From: Candidatus Endomicrobiellum cryptotermitis
GTDB taxonomy: Bacteria; Elusimicrobiota; Endomicrobiia; Endomicrobiales; Endomicrobiaceae
NCBI GenBank assembly: GCA_031257835.1
Contig: JAIRNY010000012.1
Location: 89,343-153,342, forward strand
Length of the DNA stretch: 64,000 nucleotides
Direction of reading: 5' to 3'
The translations under genes were made by a program, and so were the position numbers. Under the pieces are notes generated by a model that was not told where the DNA came from, did not search any database, and worked only from the letters and a program-made list of their open reading frames with translations. Shown here one piece after another: positions 21,674-31,545 of this stretch (positions within the stretch are counted from its first letter, which is position 1; every line of letters starts with the position of its first letter).

Positions 21674-22149
21674 TTTGTAATTTTTACAGGTTTTCGTTAT
21701 TTAGAGTTGTACATTTCATTTGTTTGTAAATAATAACTAATTTTAGTTTTTCTATTAAAACACAATCTAATTATTAGATAAGGTTTGGTTTTTGTTCTAA
21801 AAATGACTTGTTTTGAGTTTGTAATGTGTTTTAAATTATAAAAAAGGAGGTGAAGATAATGTTTGTAACTTAGAGAGTCTCTATCGTTGTATGACAATTC
21901 TAGTTAAACTCATCTTACTAATCCATCTTACCAAAATCAATAAGTCCATTTTCTGCTTGTCTAAAGAGAATTCTCCAAAGACAGCTTCTAAAGTTTTTAA
22001 GTCTTCAAATTAGTGAAGTATCTAAATTAGCAAACATAACTTACTTGCAAAGCGACTACATGAGCGTAAGGGCAATTTTTATGTTTTTAATTTAGATTAA
22101 GTGTTTTTATTCTAATAAAAAAGGAGTTAAATTGCTTATGCTTACAAAT

Positions 22150-24092
22150 TTTAGTTTTGCCAAAAGGGAAGTTGAGTTTATTTTTTTTGCGTAGGAATTT
22201 CTTATTCAAGACCAAGGATTACAACAAATTCGCATATTTTCGCTCCCATTTATAGAAATGGTAATTCTCATAACAACGGACAAGGCGTCCCAAATGAACC
22301 TACAGATTCTAACTCTATAACTTTGCCGAACAAATTTAATATTAATGGCAATAGTATTTTCGGCGCAAGTAATATTTAGTAAGACTACGCAAGATGTTGT
22401 GGACAATAAAGTAACTGTAAATACTACAGGGGCAATTGGAGCAGATGCTGTTGGCGGCGAAAGCCACGGGATTGGTTCTGTAACTAATAATGTTGTTGAA
22501 ATTATAAAAGGTATGGTAGGCAGAGACGTTTATGGCGGTCGTTGTAATAACAACGCTAGGACTGCTTCAGGCAATTTAGCAAAAGTTGTCAATGGCACCA
22601 TAGTCGGAGATGTGTTTGGTTGTCATTCTACTAATGTGTTGTTAGATAGTAATACGGTGGAGAGTAGTAATGGAAACATTGCAGGAAATGTTAACGGTGG
22701 ATTTTCTAATAATTCGAAAGTGGTTAATAATACAGTGGAGATTTTTAACGGCAATATATCCAGCGGAGTTTATGGTGGTTTTAGCGGGCTTGATGTGACT
22801 GGAAATGAAGTAGAATTGCATGGTGGACCATTACAAACGATATTTATGGCGGACGTTCTACTAACGGTGCGGCACTTAATAATGTGGTTGAAATCAATGA
22901 TGGTGTTGTTAATCAGGATGTTCATGAAGGTAGGGCTGATAATAATGGTATTGTAAGTAATATCGTAGTCAAAATAAATAACGGAACTATTGGAAGAGAT
23001 GTCTATGGCGGATATTCTGTTCAGGGCTACGCTCTTAACAATATGATAGAAATAGGAGGCGGAGTTGTCGCGCGGAACATTTATGCCGGCTATAGTAATG
23101 TTAGTTAGTCAGAAAATGAAATAAAAATGTATGCAAGAGACGTTAGATTTGACGCGCATGGAGGATATTCGCTTTACGGATCAGCTTCCCATAATAAGGT
23201 AGACATTTATGGTGGGTCTAGCGGTAAAACAAAATACAATTCTGATAGCTCTATCGATATAGAAGGAGGATCATTAGTAGGTGGTTTATCAAAACAATTT
23301 TATGGATCAAAGACTCATGTTGGGAGCGTTTGGAGAATATGGAGACGGTAAATATAATACCTTAGATACCATAATGAAAAATGGTTTAGGAGATGTTACG
23401 TCCAGAGGAATAATAAGCTATGTTGGAGGTGGTATTTTAGGACGGCTAAAAATAGACAATATCTATGTGGACGTTTCAGGACATGCGGGTAACTCTTTCG
23501 GAGACTTTAACAGCTACGATATGGGAATAGATGCGCAGGAAGAAGTAAAATATAACTATGAGGTAATGTATTATGGCACTCATTTGGGATGCGGCTATAT
23601 GTTGAAATTAGGCAATAAGTTTAGCGTAGATGTAAACGGGAAGGTTTTGTTAACGCACCAAGAAGGTAAAAATATAACGCTATCTACGCAAGATAATGTT
23701 GCATTTTCGCAAGCAAGTTTGGGCAAAATTCGCTTAGGCGTAAGATCAGGATACAAACTGTTAAATGTGTTAACGCAATATTCAGATTTAGAGCATGAGC
23801 ATATGAAAGAAGTAGAAACCAAAAGCAAAAGAGGCAGAGGTTTGTGTTGAAGATTTATATAATTCAAAATATACTTTAACTCTATATCTGGGGGTTAGGG
23901 TATGAATACGAATTTGTTGGCAAAATTAAAGCAAAATCAACAGATCTTGACGTCCCTGTTGTAGATTTAAGAGGAGCTAATGCCATAGGCGAAATAAGAG
24001 TAACAAGCGCTCTTGGGCGGTTTAATATAGATTGTAGCGTGTTTAGAGTATAATGGACTAAGAGCAGGGGTAGAGGCAATGTTAAAATAAAA
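22150..24092 (+). pseudogene. Autotransporter-like surface protein: beta-helix repeats (DVYGG..NNxVxI) and C-terminal barrel, broken into several frames
   Basis: Repeats such as NVVEIIKGMVGRDVYGGRCNNN, NTVEIFNGNISSGVYGGFSG, VVKINNGTIGRDVYGGYS; barrel part up to EYNGLRAGVEAMLK* at about 24090 after a frameshift. Confidence 0.8.
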
Positions 24093-24286
24093 TATTACGT
24101 AGAGTAAGTAATATTGCGTATTTTTAATATTTCACAAAAATTTCACATTTTGATGTTTAAGATTCAGATAAAATTATTTATAATAAGTTTGTTAGTTGTA
24201 AAGAGTGGTTGAAGTTATATACGCTATTTTTGTACTAGATAGCATTATGGTAATGTGGCGATTATAACAGCGATTGCTAAGGCGAC

Positions 24287-24332
24287 AAAAGTAGAGAGTC
24301 ATGATTTTATTGTGACTCTCTACTTTTTTGTT
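24287..24332 (+). terminator. Strong terminator/attenuator hairpin upstream of alaS
   Basis: AAAAGTAGAGAGTCA (24287-24301) pairs perfectly with TGACTCTCTACTTTT (24313-24327) plus T-run. Confidence 0.8.
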
Positions 24333-24370
24333 TGAGTTGGTATAAAATTTTTAGTAAAATTACAATCATT

Positions 24371-27007
24371 ATGAACGACAAGCAATCATCAAAAATCAGA
24401 ACAGAATTTTTAAAATTTTTTAAAGAAAGAGGTTGTACTATATTACCATCAGACTCTCTTATTCCTACAGGGGATAAAACCTTACTTTTCACATCAGCTG
24501 GCATGGTCCAATTTAAACAACATTTTTTGGGGCAGAGTAAAGATTCTTTTTCTAGAGCTACAAGCTGTCAAAAATGTTTTAGAACTTCAGATATAGATCA
24601 AGTTGGCTTTACTACAAGACATTTAACTTTTTTTGAAATGCTTGGCAATTTTTCTTTTGGTGATTATTTTAAAGAGGAAGCAATCGTTTGGGCGTGGGAA
24701 TTTTTAACTGAAAATATGTCTTTGCCAAAAGATAAACTGTATATTACAGTTTATAAAGATGACTATGAAACTAAAGAAATTTGGGAAAGAATTGTTCCTG
24801 AAAGTAGAATTACCAAAATGGGAGATGAGACAAATTTTTGGAATATGGGAGACACTGGTCCATGTGGCCCTTGTTCTGAAATATTGATAGACTTAGGTCC
24901 AGACATGAGCTGTGGTAAACCAACTTGTGGTCCAAGTTGTAATTGCGACAGATATCTTGAAATATGGAATTTGGTTTTTACCCAGTTTGACAAACAAGTT
25001 GATGGATTTTTAAAAAATTTATCTAAAAAAAATATAGATACCGGCATGGGGTTAGAAAGAATAGTTGCAGTGGCAAACGGGAAAAAGAATATTTTTGATA
25101 CAGATTTGTTTGTTCCGATAATGAATACAGCTGCAAACATTTTAAAAATAAAAGAAGAAAAAGGAAACATTTCTAAATTGAGACAGATTGCAGACCATGC
25201 AAGGGCTGCCACATTTTTAATTTCAGATGGCATATTACCTTCAAATGAGGGTAGGGGCTACGTTCTAAGAAGAATTTTAAGAAGAGCAGTAAGACAAGGC
25301 AGACTTTTTGGGTACGATAAACCATTTTTAAACGAGCTGTCTGAAACGGTTTTAGGTATTATGGCTGGCGCTTATCCAGAAATTTCCTCTAGACTTAGCA
25401 ATATAAAGTCTACTATCAGAAAGGAAGAGGAAAAATTTTTAGAAACATTAGAATCAGGCTCTCAAATACTGTCTGATATTATAAATGTTTATAAATCTAA
25501 GAAATTAAAAACTATAGACGCTAAAGATGTTTTTAAGCTTTACGATACGTACGGTTTCCCTTACGATTTAACAAAAGAAATTGCAAATGAAAATGGTCTA
25601 AATGTTGACGATAAAGGTTTTAAAGAAGAACAAAAGGACGCTCAAAATAAATCACGGGCTGCTTGGAGTGGTTCTGGGGAAAAAGATATAACCTTTTACT
25701 CTATACTACGCAAGAAAGTAAATGATACTGTTTTCATTGGTTATGAAAACATGGTTGCTGATGGAAAAGTTTTAACTTTAATAAAAGATGGTAAAGAGGT
25801 TACAGAAATAGAATATGGTGAAAGTGGAGAACTTATTCTTTCTCAAACATCTTTTTATGCACAATCTGGCGGTCAGAGTGCAGACACTGGGAAAATAGAA
25901 AATAGTAATTTTGAGGCAGAAGTTTATGATGTGATTAAACCTATAGGCAATTTGTTTGTGCACAAGATAAAAGTTGTAAAAGGTACACTTAAAGTAAGTG
26001 ATGATGTTGCCACAATAATAGATGTTCAACGTAGAAAACAAATAGAAAGGCATCACACTGCAACACATATTCTCCATAAAGTTTTAAGAGAAGCTTTTGG
26101 TCAACATGTTGCTCAAGCCGGTTCTTTAGTTACAAGCCAGTATTTGCGGTTTGATTTTACTCATTTTTCTCAAATAAGTAATGAAGATTTAATAAAAATT
26201 GAAAAGAGAGTTAATTCTATTATAAGAGCAAACTCTCAAGTATGTATTGAAAGTATGGATATAGACACAGCTCGTAATTGTGGCGCAATGGCCCTGTTTG
26301 GTGAAAAATACGGTGCTATTGTAAGAACAGTATCTATTAAAGATGAAGTAGATAATATTAATTATTCAATGGAATTATGTGGAGGTACTCATATAAACAG
26401 AACAGGCGATATTGGCATGTTTAAAATTGTTTCAGAATCGTCTGTGGCTAGTGGAGTAAGACGTATAGAAGCAGTTGCGGGCACAGCTGCAGAAAATTAT
26501 ATTCTAGATGAAGAAAAAACAATAAAAAGAGTATCTGAAATTTTAAGTTTTTCTAAAGATGATCTTGTAAATAAAGTACAAAAACAGATTTTAGATTATA
26601 AAAATCTACAAGAAGAGTTAAATATGTTAAAAGATAATATGATGTCAAACAAATTGGATGATTATGTAAGCCAAGTTAAAAAAGTTAATGGGATTAATTT
26701 TTTATCTGTTATGCTTTATGATGTTGACGTAAAAAGTTTAAGGAAAGTATCTGATGCCTTAAAAGAAAAGATAAAGTCAGTAGTATTGTTAATAGTTTCG
26801 CAATATAAAGATAAATTCTCATTTATAGTTTCTGTTACTCCTGATTATGTTAAAGACGGAATAAATGCTGGAAGTATAGCAAAAACTTTTGCGTTAGAGG
26901 TCAACGGTTCAGGTGGAGGCAAACCTGATTTTGCACAAGGTGGTTTAAAAGATATATCAAAATTAGACGAAGTTATAAAAAATGTAGTGCAATATATACA
27001 TAAATAA
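24371..27007 (+). CDS. alaS: Alanine--tRNA ligase
   Basis: FLKFFKERGCTILPSDSLIPTGDKTLLFTSAGMVQFKQHFLG, HHTATHILHKVLREAFG, ELCGGTHINRTGDIG. Confidence 0.97.
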   Translation: MNDKQSSKIRTEFLKFFKERGCTILPSDSLIPTGDKTLLFTSAGMVQFKQHFLGQSKDSFSRATSCQKCFRTSDIDQVGFTTRHLTFFEMLGNFSFGDYFKEEAIVWAWEFLTENMSLPKDKLYITVYKDDYETKEIWERIVPESRITKMGDETNFWNMGDTGPCGPCSEILIDLGPDMSCGKPTCGPSCNCDRYLEIWNLVFTQFDKQVDGFLKNLSKKNIDTGMGLERIVAVANGKKNIFDTDLFVPIMNTAANILKIKEEKGNISKLRQIADHARAATFLISDGILPSNEGRGYVLRRILRRAVRQGRLFGYDKPFLNELSETVLGIMAGAYPEISSRLSNIKSTIRKEEEKFLETLESGSQILSDIINVYKSKKLKTIDAKDVFKLYDTYGFPYDLTKEIANENGLNVDDKGFKEEQKDAQNKSRAAWSGSGEKDITFYSILRKKVNDTVFIGYENMVADGKVLTLIKDGKEVTEIEYGESGELILSQTSFYAQSGGQSADTGKIENSNFEAEVYDVIKPIGNLFVHKIKVVKGTLKVSDDVATIIDVQRRKQIERHHTATHILHKVLREAFGQHVAQAGSLVTSQYLRFDFTHFSQISNEDLIKIEKRVNSIIRANSQVCIESMDIDTARNCGAMALFGEKYGAIVRTVSIKDEVDNINYSMELCGGTHINRTGDIGMFKIVSESSVASGVRRIEAVAGTAAENYILDEEKTIKRVSEILSFSKDDLVNKVQKQILDYKNLQEELNMLKDNMMSNKLDDYVSQVKKVNGINFLSVMLYDVDVKSLRKVSDALKEKIKSVVLLIVSQYKDKFSFIVSVTPDYVKDGINAGSIAKTFALEVNGSGGGKPDFAQGGLKDISKLDEVIKNVVQYIHK

Positions 27008-27720
27008 TTTTAACCGTATTATACTTCCTTGTCCCTGTCTCATCTGCATGCCCTTCCACTATCACTTTTACCTCTGGATTTTCTCTTAAGTATTTCACAT
27101 TCTCTTTTAACTCTTCCTCTTGTCCAAAACCATAATTCTCTACTCTCTTTAACTCTTTTCTTGCAAATCTTTCTTTCCTTTTCTCTTCTTCTTCCTTCTC
27201 CTCCTATGGCATACATAAACTTCAGCATCCCATCTACTCCCTCTTTTGCTTTTTCACCACTTAACATACTCATACGTTTATATTTAAATCTTCTATAAAT
27301 GGTATCCTGCTACTATAATTGCATTCCCTACTCCAAATTTGGGCGTTTCTACTTCCTGAATTATATCCATTATACTTCCCCCATACGCCGCATAGACATC
27401 CATACTTCCTCCACCAGGTCCAACCATATCGCTATTTAGCCTTACGGTATTTTCTGACACAGATATGGTAGGCAAGTATATTAAAGATCGTCCCGTAGTC
27501 TTTATGGAACTCCCCCAACGCCCCGGACAACCCATATTCTATTGCAACGCTAGTAGTACTAATGTTAACAGTATTATTATTCAAATTAACAGGACACGTC
27601 ACGTCACTGTTACATTAGCATTATTCTTTGGATCAAGATAAAAATATGCTCCATTAACACCACCACTACACTGCGCATTAACACTATTATTTGACATAGA
27701 TATAGGCTATATAGGCGCAC
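27007..27720 (-). pseudogene. Surface repeat protein with OmpA C-terminal domain, heavily frameshifted
   Basis: Minus strand: KELKRVENYGFGQEEELKENVKYLRENPEVKVIVEGHADETGTRKYNTV (OmpA-like); upstream passenger remnants VNGAYFYLDPKNNANVTV and CPVNLNNNTVNISTTSVAIEYGLSGALGEF. Confidence 0.75.
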
Positions 27721-27883
27721 TTAACTTATTTTCTGTTTGTTATAGATACTATAAATAACGATATTCTTTAAACTAACATTATGAAACCAAATTTTTTAGA
27801 AAAAAATATGTACAATATAAAAGGGAAGGAAATAGGATGTAAATTTGAAAATATTTAATTAAAAATTTGAAAGGAACAAAAAA

Positions 27884-27997
27884 ATTGAAGTTGATTATAC
27901 AGACTTTAATGCAACAGTACAAAAATTGAAAACTAGTGGATTTGAAGCTATAGTTATTCAACATGAAATAGATCATTTAAAAAACGGATGTGTTTAG
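27884..27997 (+). pseudogene. Peptide deformylase C-terminal remnant
   Basis: IEVDYTDFNATVQKLKTSGFEAIVIQHEIDHLKNGCV*; QHEIDHL is the PDF HExxH motif. Confidence 0.75.
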
Positions 27998-28011
27998 GAG
28001 TCAAAATTAAG

Positions 28012-28084
28012 GCGCCTATAGCTTAATTGGATAGAGCATTGGCCTCCGGAGCCAATTATTCCGGTTCAAGTCCGGATAGGCGCG
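28012..28084 (+). tRNA. tRNA-Arg (CCG)
   Basis: Acceptor GCGCCTA/TAGGCGC; anticodon arm TTGGC-CTCCGGA-GCCAA. Confidence 0.9.
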
Positions 28085-28100
28085 TTTTTTAATAAGAGAA

Positions 28101-28980
28101 ATGATGGTTAATTTTAAAGTAAATATAGATAAACTTTATTCTATGATGGACAAATGTAATATATGTCCAAAAAAATGTGGTGTAAATAGAAATAGGGGCC
28201 AACAAGGGCTTTGTAAAACTGCAGACAAAATATTTGTTGCAAGCATAAATGTGCATACTGGCGAAGAGCCTCCTATAAGTGCAAAGTGCGGTTCAGGAAC
28301 AATATTTTTTTCAAATTGTACTCTAAACTGTGTTTTCTGCCAGAACTATCCTATCAGCCAACTTGGCAATGGCAAAGAAATAAGTTTGGAGAGTTTAGTA
28401 GACAGTATTTTAAATCTTCAAAAACGCGGTGTACACAATATAAATTTTGTTACACCAACTCACTATAGTGCACAAATAGCAAAGGCTGTACATACTGCTA
28501 AAAAAAAGGATTTAGTTTGCCTGTTGTTTACAATTGTAGTGGTTAGGAAAATGTTGAAACATTAAAACTTTTAGAAGGGATAGTTGATATATACTTGCCA
28601 GACATAAAATATGCAGATAATGAAATTGCCTTGAAATATTCTAAGGTTAACAATTATGTTCAAATAAATCAGTTAGCTTTAAAAGAAATGAAAAGACAAG
28701 TTGGCGATTTGGAAGTTGATAAAAATGCAATAGCAAAAAAAGGTACTATTGTAAGGCACTTAGTTTTACCTGGCAATGTAAACAACACTAAAAATGTTTT
28801 AAAATTTATAGCTAAAGATTTATCTACAAACACATATGTCAGTTTAATGTCACAATATCATACTGCGTTATAGATCAAACGATTTTAAAGAACTATCACA
28901 TTCGTTAACTCTGCAAGAGTATCAAGAAGTAGTTAACTATCTTGAAGTATTAAAATTAAAAAATGGATGGATTCAAGATT
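28101..28980 (+). pseudogene. Radical SAM protein (PflA-like), frameshifted
   Basis: CNICPKKCGVNRNRGQQGLCKT, SNCTLNCVFCQNYPISQLGNGKEIS; continues as PDIKYADNEIALKYSKVNNYVQINQLALKEMKRQVGDL in another ORF. Confidence 0.85.
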
Positions 28981-29041
28981 TGCAGACTTAATTTCCTGTA
29001 TATATTGGGTTTATAAGTTGTTTATTAGAGGAGTAAAAATT

Positions 29042-30262
29042 GTGAAATATGAAAATGGACTTAGTTCTATCTTGTTACCTGACATAAATAGTCTTTGTGC
29101 GTCGGTTATTATTTTTGTTCGAGTGGGTTCTATAGATGAAAACCCTTCACAAGCAGGCCTTTCTCATTTTTTGGAACATTTAATGTTTAAAGGTAGTAAA
29201 AATTATCCGGGTGATTTAATGTCTAGAAATGTTGAGAATATGGGTGGAGAAATAAATGCTGCCACATTAAAAGAATTTACAATTTACCACATAAACATAC
29301 AAAAAGATTGTGTTGAAGAAAGCATAAAAATACTTGCTGATGCTATAACAAATCCACTTTTTCCTCAAAATGAAATTGATATGGAAAGAAAAGTTGTTAT
29401 AGAAGAAATTCAACGACATTTAGATAATCCAGGATCTGTTCTTTATGAAAAGTTTTATGGAACTCTTTATACTCAAAGTGTATTAAAAAATAGCATAATA
29501 GGAACAGCTGATGTTATTGCAAACGTTTCTCATAAAGAAATAGAGGACTATTATAAAACGCATTATGTGCCTGCAAAAATGTTTGTTGTTGTTGCAGGTA
29601 ACTTTGATAAAATAAAGGTAAAAAATCTTATAAGTAAAACATTTGGCAATTTGTCTAAACAAAACGTGCCAAAAGATCCTATCTGTCTAGAAAATGTGCG
29701 TGTTGGTAAAAATATAGTTGAGTATGGCAAAGTAGAAATTGGATACATGCTTAGCGGGTTTTTGGTAGATGATATAAAGGAAGACAATATTTATATTGCT
29801 GATTTAGCTGCAAGTGTTCTAGGTGGGGGAAAAACATCTAGACTATATAAATCTCTTTATGAAGATAAACGTATTGTATATACTATAGATTGCTCATTTT
29901 CTACACATAAGGGAACGTGCAATATGTGTATTATTTCTGTTTTTGATGCTAAAAATGTTGATTCTATAAGTGCAGAAATTCAAAGACAAATAGAAGACAT
30001 TATTATTAAAGGTATTACCTGCGAAGAATTAAATAGAGCTAAACTTTCAAGAAAAACTTCTTGGAGTTTTTCTTTAGAGAGATCTTTTGATATTGCTGAA
30101 ACGTACGGTTACTGGCATTTAATGGATAAAAAAGAGTTTATAGACGAATATATAACAAAAATAGAGTCTATAACAATTGACGATATTAAAAGTTTTTTTA
30201 AAAAGTTTTATTCTAAAGAAATATTCTCTAATGTAGTGTTACTCCCCAAAGAAAATTTGTAA
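29042..30262 (+). CDS. M16 family zinc peptidase (catalytic type)
   Basis: AGLSHFLEHLMFKGSKNYP (HxxEH); full length. Confidence 0.92.
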   Translation: MKYENGLSSILLPDINSLCASVIIFVRVGSIDENPSQAGLSHFLEHLMFKGSKNYPGDLMSRNVENMGGEINAATLKEFTIYHINIQKDCVEESIKILADAITNPLFPQNEIDMERKVVIEEIQRHLDNPGSVLYEKFYGTLYTQSVLKNSIIGTADVIANVSHKEIEDYYKTHYVPAKMFVVVAGNFDKIKVKNLISKTFGNLSKQNVPKDPICLENVRVGKNIVEYGKVEIGYMLSGFLVDDIKEDNIYIADLAASVLGGGKTSRLYKSLYEDKRIVYTIDCSFSTHKGTCNMCIISVFDAKNVDSISAEIQRQIEDIIIKGITCEELNRAKLSRKTSWSFSLERSFDIAETYGYWHLMDKKEFIDEYITKIESITIDDIKSFFKKFYSKEIFSNVVLLPKENL

Positions 30263-30304
30263 TGTGTAAGTTCAAACTTTTGTAGTTTGTGCTTGGAGGT
30301 TAAA

Positions 30305-31525
30305 TTGAAAAGTTTTGCCCTAAAAAATAATATTAAAGTTGTTTTTAATAAAACCAAGGGAGTTAAAGTTGTTGCTATAAGAATTTTAACGCCAGTTTCT
30401 GTTATAGCTGAAAGTTTGCACAATGCTGGCATATCATATCTTACTTCAAAACTTATGACGCACTCTACTAAAAAATATTCTTCACAGCAGCTTGCAAAAG
30501 CTGTAGAGGATATTGGTTCTGAACTTGTTGGAGATGCAGATTATGATACAGCAGAAATAAGCATGTCTTTTCTTAGCCAATATTTTGATAGGGCTACAGA
30601 AATTCTTTCAGATATTATTTTAAATCCTGAGTTGGATGAAAAAGAATTATCTTTTGAAAAACAAAATGTAATAGCGTTCCTTGATTCTAGAAAAGATAGT
30701 ATAGGCAGAACTGCTTTAGACAATTTTATAAAAGTATTTTATGAGGATGCTTCTTATTCTAACCCTATTTTAGGCTCTAAAGAAACCATTTTAAAAATTA
30801 CTAGGAATGATTTATTGCAATGGCATAAATATTCTTATAATGCTTCAAACATTTTAATTTCAGTGGCAGGTAATATAGATAAGGCTCTTGTAAAAGAATC
30901 TTTAGAAAAACATCTTTCTTTAATTCCTTCTGGTAAAAAGTTTAAAAAACCTGTATTTAGTTTAAGACATTTAGAAAATATAAAAAAAGAAATAAAAGGT
31001 AAATTTAACCAAGCATATATTCATATTGGGTTTCCTGCTCCTGATTTAAATGACAGAAATTCTATTACAGTTGGAGTTATAAGTGCAGTTCTTGGCTCAA
31101 AAATGACAAGCAGATTATTTGTTGAGTTAAGAGAAAAACTGGGCCTTGCTTATGAAGTAAGTACTATGTATCCACTAAGAGTAGAAAAAAGTTTTTTTTC
31201 AATTTATATAGGTCTTGATAAGAAAAATATAGAACTAACTTTAAAAAAAATTGAAGAGATTTTAAAAGATTTTTGTACAATAAAAATTTCTAAGCAAGAG
31301 CTAGAGAGTACAAAAAGATATATTAAAGGTATATATTTTATGAGCAGGCAAACAGTAAGTAAACAAACTTTTTATTATGGCTGGCTTGAAATTGTTGGGC
31401 GAGGATTTAAGTATGAAGAACAATATGTAAGAGAGTTGGATATGGTGACTTCGGAAGATTTAATTGATGTAGCAAATAAAATGTTTTCTCAAAATTCTGT
31501 AACCATTATTGTAAATCCAGAATAA
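30305..31525 (+). CDS. M16 family peptidase-like protein lacking the HxxEH motif
   Basis: M16 fold similarity; the equivalent site reads HNAGISYLTSKLM. Confidence 0.85.
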   Translation: MKSFALKNNIKVVFNKTKGVKVVAIRILTPVSVIAESLHNAGISYLTSKLMTHSTKKYSSQQLAKAVEDIGSELVGDADYDTAEISMSFLSQYFDRATEILSDIILNPELDEKELSFEKQNVIAFLDSRKDSIGRTALDNFIKVFYEDASYSNPILGSKETILKITRNDLLQWHKYSYNASNILISVAGNIDKALVKESLEKHLSLIPSGKKFKKPVFSLRHLENIKKEIKGKFNQAYIHIGFPAPDLNDRNSITVGVISAVLGSKMTSRLFVELREKLGLAYEVSTMYPLRVEKSFFSIYIGLDKKNIELTLKKIEEILKDFCTIKISKQELESTKRYIKGIYFMSRQTVSKQTFYYGWLEIVGRGFKYEEQYVRELDMVTSEDLIDVANKMFSQNSVTIIVNPE

Positions 31526-31545
31526 AAAGATATGGTGGTTTTAAA

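Noticed and set aside
21838-21880. Strong Shine-Dalgarno (AAAGGAGGTGAAGATAATG) with no usable ORF
   Set aside because: The ATG is followed by a stop after a few codons; probably debris upstream of the adhesin pseudogene.
22500-23110. Short-period repeats considered as CRISPR-like
   Set aside because: The repeats are protein-level (DVYGG/NNxVxI) with variable nucleotide sequence and no uniform spacers.
24763-25233. 156-aa minus-strand ORF within alaS
   Set aside because: Antisense shadow of alaS coding sequence.
27040-27298. Two overlapping ORFs on opposite strands (Leu/Ser-rich and Lys/Arg-rich)
   Set aside because: Both are out-of-frame readings of the OmpA-domain pseudogene; the correct frame gives EGHADETGTRKYN.
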